From contig JAFGFA010000025.1 of the NCBI GenBank assembly GCA_016931275.1, positions 1-47,400 on the forward strand: 47,400 nt of DNA. The letters are read 5' to 3'. Numbering within the stretch: position 1 is the stretch's first letter; each line of letters begins with the position of its first letter. Below the pieces are notes generated by a model that ran no database searches, was not told where the DNA came from, and saw only the letters and a list, made by a program, of their open reading frames with translations. Below are positions 34,036-43,919 of this stretch, in pieces. The position numbers and the translations under genes are program-made. The DNA is from Parachlamydiales bacterium. Lineage in GTDB: Bacteria > Chlamydiota > Chlamydiia > Chlamydiales > SM23-39.

Positions 34036-35731
34036 TTTCTTGCCACTTGTAAGCTAGTCCTGATGATCTCTGTATCTTTTTTGCGCTAAGATTCTGTAAC
34101 GTCTCTTTAGAAGCGATGATCTGCAATGAGGACTTTGCTCTTGTTGCTGCGGTGTACAACAGCTCTTGCCCGAATAGCTCCGAGCCGGGAGGAATAACTA
34201 TCAGAGCATTTTCATATTCGCTTCCCTGGCTCTTATGAATAGAAAGGGCAAACGCCTTTTCATAATGACGAATAAGAAGAGGATCCATGGCAATCATTTT
34301 CTGATTATGCCATAGCCAAAATATCTCGGAACTTTTTCGGAGTTTATCCAAGTATTGAAAACTGTAAAATCCCATCATTCCGTTATAAAGATTCTGCCGA
34401 GGCTGGTTTTGAGTGATCATCACGGGAAGAGTGACCCACATATGAGGTTGAGCCAATGAGAGAATATAGGCATAGAGGGCTTCATTCAAAGCATGCACGC
34501 TAAAGGGTCCATACCGTAAAGGAGAGAGAACAGCAAACATTCCTAAAAACTTCTCCAACTCTGATGCTCTTGGTTTTTTCCAAGAAGGCTTCAAAAGAAA
34601 GGGCTGAAGGGAAGGAATCAAATCATAAATAGAACGATAATTTTCTATAGGAGAGAAAACGACAGAGTCATTGTTTCCCTCTAAAAATTCCTCTATTTTT
34701 TGAGAGGCAATGGCTCGACTAAAGGAAACAATAGAGTTTTGAGCAAACCGAAAATTCTTTTCTAGAATAAAAACGAAAGGACTTTTTTCAAACAAGGAAA
34801 CGATATCCTTAAAAACAGATCCGACTTCAATAGGAGGAAGCTGATAATGATCGCCTAATAATACAAGACGAGAATTTTTTGGCATCGCGGAAAAAAGGAG
34901 AGCAAACAGCTTGGCATCGATCATCGAAGCCTCATCTACAATAATTAAATCATAAGACAACTTCTTAAGACAAGCGGGAGTCTCTTGTGACGGCGATATA
35001 CCTAAAAGGGAATGAATCGTCCTTGCATGAAAACAAAGTTCTGTTTTTTCCGATATCTGTGAAAATATTTTGCTTTCGAGATGAGAAACAGCTTTACCGG
35101 TCGGGGCCGTAATGGCTATAGAGCCTTTGTCTTTACTAAACACTTGTGCCAGCAAAGCAACAATATGCGCGGCAAGATAACTCTTCCCCGTTCCAGGACC
35201 TCCACAAACAATCGTAAAAGGTCTTTTGAAAACCGAAATCAGAGCCTGTTTTTGCTGTCCTTCTAATAAACAGGGTTCCTTTAAAAGATCCTCATGAGAT
35301 TTATTCTCCGGAAACGTCGTTTGCGTTACAGAATATAAGAACCGAAGAATCATAGATTCATACATCCAATGTTTCTGTAAGTATATCTTGCCTTGATAAA
35401 GACAAAGGGCCTTCGTAGGAACGGACTTCAAAGAAGAGATCTCTTCAATAAGATTTCGAGGAAGCGTATTTTTTCCTGCAAGAATCATGCTCACATTCTC
35501 GGCATCATATTCTAAAAAATGTTTGTTCAGCTCCGATGGATCGATAGTAATGCACAAATGCCCCTCACGAAATTGAGAGAAAATATAGGCCAAAAACATA
35601 TAGTTTTCCAGTTTTGGGGAGCCGCTTTTCTGCAGAAGCATCCAAGCAAAATAGACGTCGCTTCTCCATAACAGTTTTCTTTCCAACAGTTTCTCTATGA
35701 TCGGATGTCCTAAAATTTCTTGTATATTCAT
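34010..35731 (-). CDS. recD: Exodeoxyribonuclease V alpha subunit RecD
   Basis: The 573-residue product is a superfamily 1 5'-3' helicase. Walker A is at about 175-182 (CGGPGTGKSYLAAH). Motif II is LIIVDEASMIDAKLFALL, motif III LVLLGDHYQLPPIEVGSVF, and the C-terminal motifs V-VI are ALSIHKSQGSEYENALIV and ELLYTAATRAKSSLQI. It is the 5'-3' motor of RecBCD. The recB stop lies 8 bases upstream, so recC-recB-recD form one operon. The end overlaps rpsT by 26 bases. Confidence 0.95.
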   Translation of the reverse strand: MNIQEILGHPIIEKLLERKLLWRSDVYFAWMLLQKSGSPKLENYMFLAYIFSQFREGHLCITIDPSELNKHFLEYDAENVSMILAGKNTLPRNLIEEISSLKSVPTKALCLYQGKIYLQKHWMYESMILRFLYSVTQTTFPENKSHEDLLKEPCLLEGQQKQALISVFKRPFTIVCGGPGTGKSYLAAHIVALLAQVFSKDKGSIAITAPTGKAVSHLESKIFSQISEKTELCFHARTIHSLLGISPSQETPACLKKLSYDLIIVDEASMIDAKLFALLFSAMPKNSRLVLLGDHYQLPPIEVGSVFKDIVSLFEKSPFVFILEKNFRFAQNSIVSFSRAIASQKIEEFLEGNNDSVVFSPIENYRSIYDLIPSLQPFLLKPSWKKPRASELEKFLGMFAVLSPLRYGPFSVHALNEALYAYILSLAQPHMWVTLPVMITQNQPRQNLYNGMMGFYSFQYLDKLRKSSEIFWLWHNQKMIAMDPLLIRHYEKAFALSIHKSQGSEYENALIVIPPGSELFGQELLYTAATRAKSSLQIIASKETLQNLSAKKIQRSSGLAYKWQEIKRSRLFS

Positions 35732-35738
35732 GTCATGA

Positions 35739-38700
35739 CTATTCCTTAAAATCCGGAAAATAATGATATATTCCTTGAGGAGGAGACATCGTCAATCCTC
35801 GCACAAAAATATAAAACGCTCCTCCAAAAAGAAGTTCTCCGTGTTCTCTATGCATAAATCGTTGCAAGGCCTTCGCATAGAGGGCTCCTTGAAGAAAATA
35901 TTGATGCCTTTCCATCTCTCTTTTCAGCCTATCGGATACATAATCATCCGGCCGATTTCCCAAAAAATTACTTTTCCAATCTATAAAATAATAAGATCCC
36001 TTATGCATAAAAACCAAGTCCACAAATCCTTTAATAAAAGTTTTTGAAGAATCGAGAAACAAAAATTCCGTTTCCACAATCGCTTCCGAGATGTCAATAT
36101 CGCTCAGGGAAAAAGAACAGGGGAAAAGGGGGGTATGCAAGGAAACCTCCACCATATCGGTCAGTACCTCCTCATGTATTTCAAGAGAAGTGGCTTGTAT
36201 AACCCTTCGAATATGACGAGAGATATTTTCCCTCTGATGCCATTTTTCCCCACGGGAACGAAAAATTTTTTCATAAATCGCATGAATGATAATCCCCGTT
36301 TCCGGACCCGGGGGCAATAGGGAAGGATCAAGAGTTTTGGACCCTGAAAAAGAAACATGCTTTTCTTCCTCCGACAAAGTACTAAAAGAATAACAAAAAC
36401 TACTTGGGGGAACTGCAGTAAGAGGCCTATGAGAAGAAATCTCTTTCTGCTCTTCCGAAAAATATGGTGTCGACATAGTCTCTTTCGATAAAAAAAAGAT
36501 ACGGGCAAGGTCTTGTTTTTCAAGAATTTCTATTTTTTCGATTACGCTTTCTTTTTCCATTGCGGATCCCGAAGAAGAAAAAAAGAGCTCAAGAGGAGAT
36601 CCCATTCCGACAGGAACTGTTATTTTTCTCTCATCAAAAAGGAGAGGCACATACAAAAAATCTTTGGCACGAGTCATAACAACATACAGCTGGCGCATTT
36701 TTTCTGCATCCTGCTCAGGACTTCCTTCTGAATGTATTGTATAAAGAGAGTTTCGCGAGGCCAGTCCCACTCCAAAAACAACAGAAAATTCCAATCCTTT
36801 GCTCTTATGCATGCTCATAATTTGCACACTTTCTTTTTGCGTCAAAAAGCGTTTCTTTATGCGTTCATCATCCTCAGGCAAAAGAGACTCCATTTCACGG
36901 ACCATCTCTTTTAACGCATAAGGAGATGTTGATTCCCTTTCCATTTTTTCCATGAGATATTCCAGTATTTGCTCTGTATCAGCATACAGTTCCCGCTGGT
37001 GTCGAATCAACCGCTCATAAACAGACTGCCCTAAAAATTCGTCATAAAAAAAATGGCGAACAAAATGAGAAAAACCCTCTGAAAAAAGGGATTTTCGTAA
37101 AACAGAAAAAAAATGAACGGCCTTTTCAAGGGTTTCTTTGCTATTTTCTTCTCGAAAATAGGGTCCTATAAGCGCTTTTGTCACCAAAGAACTATCCTGA
37201 GGATACAGAGTCGCTTCTATAATTTCTTGCACATAACGCCGAAGCTTCGCATCTATCACAGGAAGATCCCCATGAAAAATATAAGGTATTCGGTTTTTCT
37301 TTAGAATATTCCCTATTCGCTCCGCCTGATATCGATCTTTAACTAAAATTGCCATAGAGGAGAACGAGATATGTTCTTTTTCATGAAGACGAATTATTTC
37401 ATCCATCATATATGGGAAAAGATACTCCGTCTCATAACGGCTCGATGGCCAGCTCGCATTCAGTTTTGAGCGATCTTCTCCCACACAAAAAATTAATCGA
37501 GGAACAGTTTTTTCGTCCGGCAGCACCGTTTTTCCCGGCTTTACAGGAAAAAAAGATAAGAATTTGTTCTTTTTTGGCAAGTAAAGCCAGTCCTTTGCAA
37601 TGGGGGGAGAAAAAAAAGCATTTAACCCGGCAAGCAAATTCGGATGAGATCGATAGTTCGTATCAAGAACCCTAACAAAAGAAGACCCTACTGTTGACAA
37701 AGCATCCAAATAGGTATAAATATCCGCCTTTCTAAATCCGTAGATGGATTGTTTAGGATCTCCTATCAAATAAAAAGCTCTTATTACAGGAGAATCGACA
37801 AAAAGCTTTCGGAGAATATTCCATTGTATAGGATCTGTATCTTGAAATTCATCGACAATAACTGCCTCAAACTTATTTTGTATTCCCTTTAAAAACGGCT
37901 GATGTTCTAAAGAACTGAGCATCTTGGTTAGTATCTCATCAGGACGCATCCCCATAGAAAAAACATCCTCTCGAGCCATTTTGTTTTCTATTTTCATCGA
38001 TAATTTTTTTTGAATGTATTCCGGATTCATTAAAGTTGTAAGCAGGGGATATAGGGCTGAGTGTAAAAAAGAAAGAAAAGAGGGATAATGTACTTCCTTT
38101 GAAGCCTTTTGGTTTTTTTTTCTATTATGAGGATCAAAATAGTGAAAAAAAGATAATTTCTTTTCCAGCAATCGGGTCAACAGAGAATCAATTTTCTGTC
38201 CTTCAAAGATTGCCATAATCATTTCTAATTGTTCCAGCAACTCCTCTTTTTCCACAGAGGGAATTTTTTTATAGAGGGGAAAGAGCGTGAAAAAATCTTC
38301 TAAAAGCCAGTCCCTTCGAAACCCTGTTTTTTCTTTAATGATAGACTCGATTTCTTCATAGAGATCGGGCTCTTTGTCTTCTTTATGAGAAATCCCTCTT
38401 CCTATTCTTCGCAACAATCTCTTTACTTCATATGTTTGGGAAAAAATAGCCGATATTTGCGATGGGAAAAAATCCTCGGAAGAAAGATCATAGCGCAAAT
38501 AATCGTAAAAACTCGATTGACGAATCTTGGCAGGATTTTGCGGAATATCCTCCTTTAGATCTAAGAGAACATCACAGGCATATTCTTGAAGCTGATAATA
38601 ACAAAAACTATGAATGGTAAAAATTGCTACAGAATCAAAAAAAAGAAGCGCTTCACGAATTTTGTTTTTTGCCCATTCTCTTGTGTCCTCATCTTTTTCA

Positions 38701-38966
38701 TATGGTGCTAAATAATCTCGATCTCCAGGATTTCCGAGCAACTGTTCTAGTGCTTCTGCTAAAGAAGAGCGTATTCTCGACCTCAGTTCCTTTGTTGCAA
38801 GATTGGTAAAAGTTACGACTAAAATTTTTTCAAAGGAAAGATCTTCCTCTAAAAGAAGACGAATAAAAATATGCTCAATAGCAAAAGTCTTTCCTGTTCC
38901 TGCGGAAGCTTCAATAAAATGAGTTCCTTTTACAGGCGTTTTGCGATCAAGACAATTAAAAATCAT
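35739..38966 (-). CDS. recB: Exodeoxyribonuclease V beta subunit RecB
   Basis: The product has 1075 residues from MIFNCLDRK. The ATG at 38966 overlaps the recC stop (ATGA) with GGAG five bases upstream; the frame to 39035 lies inside recC. Walker A (EASAGTGKT) is at about 19-27, motif II is VDEFQDTDPIQW, motif III LIGDPKQSIYGFRKADI, and motif VI QLYVVMTRAKDFLY. The C-terminal nuclease domain shows GFVDLVFMHKGSYYFIDWKS, with the Asp and D-x-K metal/catalytic residues. It is a 3'-5' helicase and nuclease for double-strand break repair. Confidence 0.96.
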   Translation of the reverse strand: MIFNCLDRKTPVKGTHFIEASAGTGKTFAIEHIFIRLLLEEDLSFEKILVVTFTNLATKELRSRIRSSLAEALEQLLGNPGDRDYLAPYEKDEDTREWAKNKIREALLFFDSVAIFTIHSFCYYQLQEYACDVLLDLKEDIPQNPAKIRQSSFYDYLRYDLSSEDFFPSQISAIFSQTYEVKRLLRRIGRGISHKEDKEPDLYEEIESIIKEKTGFRRDWLLEDFFTLFPLYKKIPSVEKEELLEQLEMIMAIFEGQKIDSLLTRLLEKKLSFFHYFDPHNRKKNQKASKEVHYPSFLSFLHSALYPLLTTLMNPEYIQKKLSMKIENKMAREDVFSMGMRPDEILTKMLSSLEHQPFLKGIQNKFEAVIVDEFQDTDPIQWNILRKLFVDSPVIRAFYLIGDPKQSIYGFRKADIYTYLDALSTVGSSFVRVLDTNYRSHPNLLAGLNAFFSPPIAKDWLYLPKKNKFLSFFPVKPGKTVLPDEKTVPRLIFCVGEDRSKLNASWPSSRYETEYLFPYMMDEIIRLHEKEHISFSSMAILVKDRYQAERIGNILKKNRIPYIFHGDLPVIDAKLRRYVQEIIEATLYPQDSSLVTKALIGPYFREENSKETLEKAVHFFSVLRKSLFSEGFSHFVRHFFYDEFLGQSVYERLIRHQRELYADTEQILEYLMEKMERESTSPYALKEMVREMESLLPEDDERIKKRFLTQKESVQIMSMHKSKGLEFSVVFGVGLASRNSLYTIHSEGSPEQDAEKMRQLYVVMTRAKDFLYVPLLFDERKITVPVGMGSPLELFFSSSGSAMEKESVIEKIEILEKQDLARIFFLSKETMSTPYFSEEQKEISSHRPLTAVPPSSFCYSFSTLSEEEKHVSFSGSKTLDPSLLPPGPETGIIIHAIYEKIFRSRGEKWHQRENISRHIRRVIQATSLEIHEEVLTDMVEVSLHTPLFPCSFSLSDIDISEAIVETEFLFLDSSKTFIKGFVDLVFMHKGSYYFIDWKSNFLGNRPDDYVSDRLKREMERHQYFLQGALYAKALQRFMHREHGELLFGGAFYIFVRGLTMSPPQGIYHYFPDFKE

Positions 38967-41900
38967 CTCATCTCCTCCAAAATTTTTTGTATCGGTGCAA
39001 AAAATTCTGAAAAATGTTCCTTCCAATAATGACAAATATCCTCTCCTGCATTTTGCAAGGGCTGTGACAAAAATTCGTCTAAATAAGGATCTTCAAAAGG
39101 GAGATGTCGAACAGACTGTATTTCCCTCTCCATCTTTTCCACATCCTGTAACATCAAGGCCTTTGCCCAAAAAGGATATAAAGGAGAAACAGACATGCTT
39201 GCAGCACGATAGTAGCCATAAAGGACCTCAAAAAGAGATTTGTCCCAAAAAAAATCCTGAGAAAGACTTTCTTTTACAAAACAAACTCGATGGGGAAAAT
39301 CTATACACAAATGCAAATAAACAAGAATCTTCGGAATATTTTTCAAAAGGGAAATATCATTTTTTTCCGCATGAAGAATGAGCCCTTTGGAAGAAACGTT
39401 TTCCAAAGTACCGACAATGCGTATTTTTTTTCCGCCATATTCACAAATAACCGGGGGATGCCGCATTAAATGCTCTTCGACAAAAACCGGAGAAGAACAA
39501 TCGGCCTCCAGGACAACATCAAAAATAGTCTCTTTTGAAATGGCCAGCTCTTCTAAATGCTCATGATATTTTTTTACTTCTTTTGTGATTTTTTCCTCGG
39601 CAATATCTCGAAAAATCCCTATTGGAAAAGAACTTTTTCTCTGTAATACATCGACAATAGTATGAATCGGCCGATGATGACTCCATCGCAAGACATCAGT
39701 TAGTTTATAGGAAGAAAAGATAAAATCCTCTTCCTCTCTTTCTCTATCCAAAAAAACGCGTAATACCTGTTGATAAAAAAAACGGATCGGATGGGCAAAA
39801 AGAGATTGAAGAAGAGAAATTGAAAGCGAAGATTGTTCTTCAAAATTGTGTTGTCGGAAAAAAGGAAAAGAAGGCTCTTTTAAGGAAAAAGAGGCTTTTG
39901 CCGCTTGATATTCATAGTGTAAATGCCCTGAATATCTCTCTATTTCTTGAATATCATATCCATAAGGAGCATGGCGTATCACTAAATAAGGAGAGATCTT
40001 TTCATGCCGATAGCAATAGGACTTATCTAAATATGTCCACAATTCTTCCACAAGGACCGAAGGAGCTTTTGGCTCTTGCAAATAACTGATGCAAAGCTTT
40101 TCTTCGCAGCAAAGCAAAACATTTAAAAAAGCATTACGATCTCTTTCACTGCTATCCGGAACATAGTCATCTCTTTTTTTGTCCAAAAGATTTAAATGAA
40201 AAGGTCGATTCACCTTGGGAAAAGAATCATTCATTCCAATTAAATATATAATTTTATATGGAAAACATGAAAAATCCTGAAAAGAACAAAAAGTCAAGGA
40301 CTCCAAAAAACCTCCATGATACTGCCGTTCTTTTTTTTGCAGTTCCGCAATGAGAAGTTCTTTAAAACACCTAAAGGAAAGAAGATCTTGCTGTATTTTT
40401 TCTGATAGGCGCATCGTCCGTAAAAAAGACGAAACCTGTAAAAAAATTGCCTGGTCATAGGGATCTTCTCCCGTAGAAAAAAATTGTACAATGATTGTTT
40501 CAAAAGCTTGAGCCCACTGGTCAGAAGAAGCTTTTTGCATTTTTTCTATCTTGGAGACCTCTTGTTGCAGACGCGTCAAAAGGGTAAAAAACCTCTCGAA
40601 CAACTCCATATCTGAAAAAGAGATTCCTTCAATAGGTAAGTATCCTTCATAACTCCAGGGATCTTCTTGAAAAAAAAGAAACCGGGAAAAAATTTTCTGC
40701 ACTCCCCAGGTAAAACTCCTATCGTATATTTCTTCGTTTTTTGTTATTTCCCGTCTTTGTGCTAGATCCCATCCCCACTCAATTTTCGCTTTTTCTATCC
40801 ATTCGACGATTTTTTCTACTTCTTCTTCCGTAAACAATGCTTTAGTATAGAAAGAAGGGTTTCTCAATAGCGAAAGAATCTCTTGTGCATCAAAACGACC
40901 ACCTATCAAGGAAAAAAAAGTTGTCAAAGCGGCCGCAAAAGAACTGCGGGGAAAAGCACGGACCCCGGTAATTTTATATCCGAGCCCCTGTTGCTCATCT
41001 CCGAATACCCGGTGAATATAAGGGATATATTCCTCCATATTCGGAGCCACAATGCACACATCGCTAAGAGTTCCCTTAGTTTGCTTAAGATTTTCATGAA
41101 TATCTAAAAGAACTATTTGCATCTCTCGAAATTTAGAAGAGACCACATGAAAGGTCAAAGAACCGTCGAGATTTTCTCTTTGGCATATAGGCTCCAATGA
41201 GGGATTTCTCAAATAGCCCATATCCTGTTTAATAGCCTTAAGCAAAGAGGCTCTTTTCGCAGCGGCTGAAGACCATAGAGGTTCCGTAAAATCATACTGG
41301 TCCAACGGAATATGATCATGCTGATCCATCGAAAGAAACAATTTTTTTTTTAGGGAAATAAAATGAGACACAAGATCATTCGTATCACTAAAAAGGGCTT
41401 CTGTCTCGGCACTGATTTTTTTTCCTTTTCCGATCCACTTTCCTAATAACCTGTTTTTTTCCTTTTCCGACAAAGCATCTTCGATATAAAGAAAAGAAGG
41501 AGAAAGAAAAAAATAAAGAACCCGATTGCTTTTGGATAAAATCGAGAAAAAAAACCGATAAACCGGAGGAAGAATATCAGGGACATAAAGAGCAATCACA
41601 CAATTTTTTATTCCCGCTTGTTCTACCCGTGCTTTCTGATCTCTCTTGATAAGAGGCCATTTTTCTTCATAGAAGATCTCATACAGCAATCGCTGCTGCC
41701 ATTCTTTTTCAGGAGAGGCCACAAAATTACCATAAAGAGAATAGTCTAAAAAAAGCCGGGCTAATCTTTGCGACAGTTTCACGATTCTTTCTTCCGTTCC
41801 ATGCATTAAATATCTCTGTAACGGCTCAAAAATTTCCTCCGAGGAATCTAAATATCGACACAATTTTGCATAAATATGTATCGTCAACTCAGAAAGGAAC

Positions 41901-42190
41901 CATTGATCCGGAGAGGATTGTTCCCCCTCAAAAATTGGGGAAGAAAAAAATTGAAAAAGAGTACAAAAAGAAACTCCCATACCAATGCCCAATTGCGGAT
42001 TAGAAGCCCATTTATGCAAAAAAAGAGAATGGGAACTCATAGAGGGAATAATCAAATAACGCCTCTTTCCCCGAGATATTTTAGAAAAAAAGAATTCATC
42101 CTCTAAGCATTGAATGAGCTTTTTAGGAGTATTGCTAAAAAAGACAGTCTCTTTATCATCGATCATGATACAATCATCGCATATTTGCAT
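38963..42190 (-). CDS. recC: Exodeoxyribonuclease V gamma subunit RecC
   Basis: The 1075-residue product matches the family size. Patterns include an inactive helicase-like N-terminal half (ISRGKRRYLIIPSMSSHSLF, GMGVSFCTLFQFF), FSDMELFERFFTLLTRLQQE, and KIIYLIGMNDSFPKVNRPFH, the degenerate motif region typical of RecC. RecC recognises Chi-type sequences and splits the duplex. The first ATG (42190) lacks a Shine-Dalgarno; a start at 42166 is possible. It is divergent from the MFS gene with only 37 bases between. Confidence 0.93.
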   Translation of the reverse strand: MQICDDCIMIDDKETVFFSNTPKKLIQCLEDEFFFSKISRGKRRYLIIPSMSSHSLFLHKWASNPQLGIGMGVSFCTLFQFFSSPIFEGEQSSPDQWFLSELTIHIYAKLCRYLDSSEEIFEPLQRYLMHGTEERIVKLSQRLARLFLDYSLYGNFVASPEKEWQQRLLYEIFYEEKWPLIKRDQKARVEQAGIKNCVIALYVPDILPPVYRFFFSILSKSNRVLYFFLSPSFLYIEDALSEKEKNRLLGKWIGKGKKISAETEALFSDTNDLVSHFISLKKKLFLSMDQHDHIPLDQYDFTEPLWSSAAAKRASLLKAIKQDMGYLRNPSLEPICQRENLDGSLTFHVVSSKFREMQIVLLDIHENLKQTKGTLSDVCIVAPNMEEYIPYIHRVFGDEQQGLGYKITGVRAFPRSSFAAALTTFFSLIGGRFDAQEILSLLRNPSFYTKALFTEEEVEKIVEWIEKAKIEWGWDLAQRREITKNEEIYDRSFTWGVQKIFSRFLFFQEDPWSYEGYLPIEGISFSDMELFERFFTLLTRLQQEVSKIEKMQKASSDQWAQAFETIIVQFFSTGEDPYDQAIFLQVSSFLRTMRLSEKIQQDLLSFRCFKELLIAELQKKERQYHGGFLESLTFCSFQDFSCFPYKIIYLIGMNDSFPKVNRPFHLNLLDKKRDDYVPDSSERDRNAFLNVLLCCEEKLCISYLQEPKAPSVLVEELWTYLDKSYCYRHEKISPYLVIRHAPYGYDIQEIERYSGHLHYEYQAAKASFSLKEPSFPFFRQHNFEEQSSLSISLLQSLFAHPIRFFYQQVLRVFLDREREEEDFIFSSYKLTDVLRWSHHRPIHTIVDVLQRKSSFPIGIFRDIAEEKITKEVKKYHEHLEELAISKETIFDVVLEADCSSPVFVEEHLMRHPPVICEYGGKKIRIVGTLENVSSKGLILHAEKNDISLLKNIPKILVYLHLCIDFPHRVCFVKESLSQDFFWDKSLFEVLYGYYRAASMSVSPLYPFWAKALMLQDVEKMEREIQSVRHLPFEDPYLDEFLSQPLQNAGEDICHYWKEHFSEFFAPIQKILEEMR

Positions 42191-42227
42191 ATTAAATGCT
42201 TGCGTCTGTTATAGAACAAAATAAGGG

Positions 42228-43919
42228 ATGGCTTTTATTGTGATGTTTGTTTCCCGACCCGAGAATAAAAGGTCTTTTTATCTGCTTAATTGGACGCAAT
42301 TCCTCGGAGCTTTAAATGACAATGTGTTCAAACTGCTCATCGCCTTTCTTTTGATCCACATTCTAGGCTCCCGGGCAGCTCCGACCATTTTATCCATTAC
42401 CGGCGCAGTTTTCGTGATTCCTTTTTTATTGTTCTCTAATGCTTCCGGGGTTCTGGCCGACCGATTCAGCAAACGCAACATTATCGTCGCAGCCAAATTA
42501 GCGGAATTTCTCATTATGCTGCTCAGTTTAGCAGCCATTTACTTTCAATCGATTTTTTTTTGCTATTTTTTTATTTTTTGGATGGCCACCCAAAGTGCGG
42601 TCTTCGGCCCTTCCAAATATGGAATCATTCCCGAACTTGTAGATCCGTCCCTGATCTCTAAAGCAAACGGCCTGATCAATTCCTTTACCTATCTCGCGAT
42701 TATTTTGGGAACCTTTTTGGCTCCTTTTATAACGAATATTACCCATAAACAGTTCATAAAGGCTTTCTTATTATGCATTGTTATTTCTTTTTTAGGTTTT
42801 TTAATCAGTTTGGGAATTCAAAAAACCCCGCCTAAAGATTCGAAAAAAAAAATCAATCCCTTTTTTTTCTATGAAATCTACAAAACTTTAGCTTTAGCGG
42901 CAAAACGGCCCCATCTCTTTTGGTCGGTTTTAGGTTCTTCTTTTTTTCTATTTTTAGGAGGCTTTACCCAACTGAATTTAATTCCCTTTGCTCTTCAATC
43001 CCTTCATTTAAGTGAAATAGAGGGGGGATATCTTTTTCTCCCTTTGGCAATCGGCATCGCCATCGGTTCTTTAATTGCAGGAAAACTTTCAAAAGAGACG
43101 ATTGAAATGAGTCTTTCTTGTATCGCCGGATTTTTCCTCTCCGTCTTTTTCATTCTTTTATGGCTTTTTTCTCCTTTTCTTCTTGCAACCATCGTCTTTT
43201 TGTTTTTTCTGGGTATTGCAGGCGGCATTTTCATTATTCCGTTTGACTCGTTCATTCAATTTCGCAGCCCTCAGGCAAAAATGGGGCAAATTATCGCCGC
43301 ATCAAATTTTTTAAGCTTTTTAGGGGTTCTCCTAGCGGCAATGTTACTTTATCTCTTTAGTGAAGTGTTTTTATTGTCCGCCTCTACAGGATTTTTACTC
43401 TTTGGAATAGTCACCTTTATTTATAGTTTTCTTATTACAGGAAGACTATCAGAACTTTTCTTTCCTTTTCTCTCTAAAAGAATTCTCTGTAAATGGATCT
43501 CTGTTCATTTTTCCAGCGTTCCTTCGGAATCGTCTGTTTTTTTACTCCCCACCCACAAAGGAGGCTGGCTTCCTACCCTAGCCCTATTTTCATTATATCC
43601 CCGTTTGCGCATTTATAGAATAGGAGCCAAAAGATATTCCTTTCCTTTTTTTAACGGCTCGTTCACGAATTTTTTTCTTTTACCGACTCTCCCTTCAGAA
43701 AAAATCTTGAAATTAGTTCACCAGAACATCTCTTCAGGGCCCTTATTACTGTGGCTTCACAAAGAACAGGACCTCTCAAGCTTGCAACATTTTTTTCCCG
43801 ATCTATACACGATTCAACGAAAAACCTTCCTAAGGGAAACATCCATCGAACGTCTCATTTATAGACAAAAATACTATGTTATAACCTTCCAGCCAAGCTC
43901 TTGTTCCAAAAAAACTTAG
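42228..43919 (+). CDS. MFS transporter of the LplT/YgeD type with C-terminal cytoplasmic domain
   Basis: The 563-residue product starts with NWTQFLGALNDNVFKLLIAF, the hallmark of LplT/YgeD lysophospholipid-transporter-like MFS proteins. About 12 membrane helices follow up to residue 405. The last 155 residues are soluble. In LplT-acyltransferase fusion proteins this place holds a PlsC domain with H-x4-D, but that motif is not visible here (the closest is PTHKGGWLP). Chlamydia also has a ygeD gene beside recC. Substrate may be lysophospholipid taken from the host, which is inference. AAGGG lies directly before the ATG. The stop overlaps the next convergent gene by 4 bases. Confidence 0.82.
   Translation: MAFIVMFVSRPENKRSFYLLNWTQFLGALNDNVFKLLIAFLLIHILGSRAAPTILSITGAVFVIPFLLFSNASGVLADRFSKRNIIVAAKLAEFLIMLLSLAAIYFQSIFFCYFFIFWMATQSAVFGPSKYGIIPELVDPSLISKANGLINSFTYLAIILGTFLAPFITNITHKQFIKAFLLCIVISFLGFLISLGIQKTPPKDSKKKINPFFFYEIYKTLALAAKRPHLFWSVLGSSFFLFLGGFTQLNLIPFALQSLHLSEIEGGYLFLPLAIGIAIGSLIAGKLSKETIEMSLSCIAGFFLSVFFILLWLFSPFLLATIVFLFFLGIAGGIFIIPFDSFIQFRSPQAKMGQIIAASNFLSFLGVLLAAMLLYLFSEVFLLSASTGFLLFGIVTFIYSFLITGRLSELFFPFLSKRILCKWISVHFSSVPSESSVFLLPTHKGGWLPTLALFSLYPRLRIYRIGAKRYSFPFFNGSFTNFFLLPTLPSEKILKLVHQNISSGPLLLWLHKEQDLSSLQHFFPDLYTIQRKTFLRETSIERLIYRQKYYVITFQPSSCSKKT

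Noticed and set aside
38941-39381. Plus-strand frame of 146 codons
   Set aside because: Antisense to the recC 3' end and the recB start. Residue composition is Lys/Pro/Ser-rich noise and there is no ribosome-binding site.
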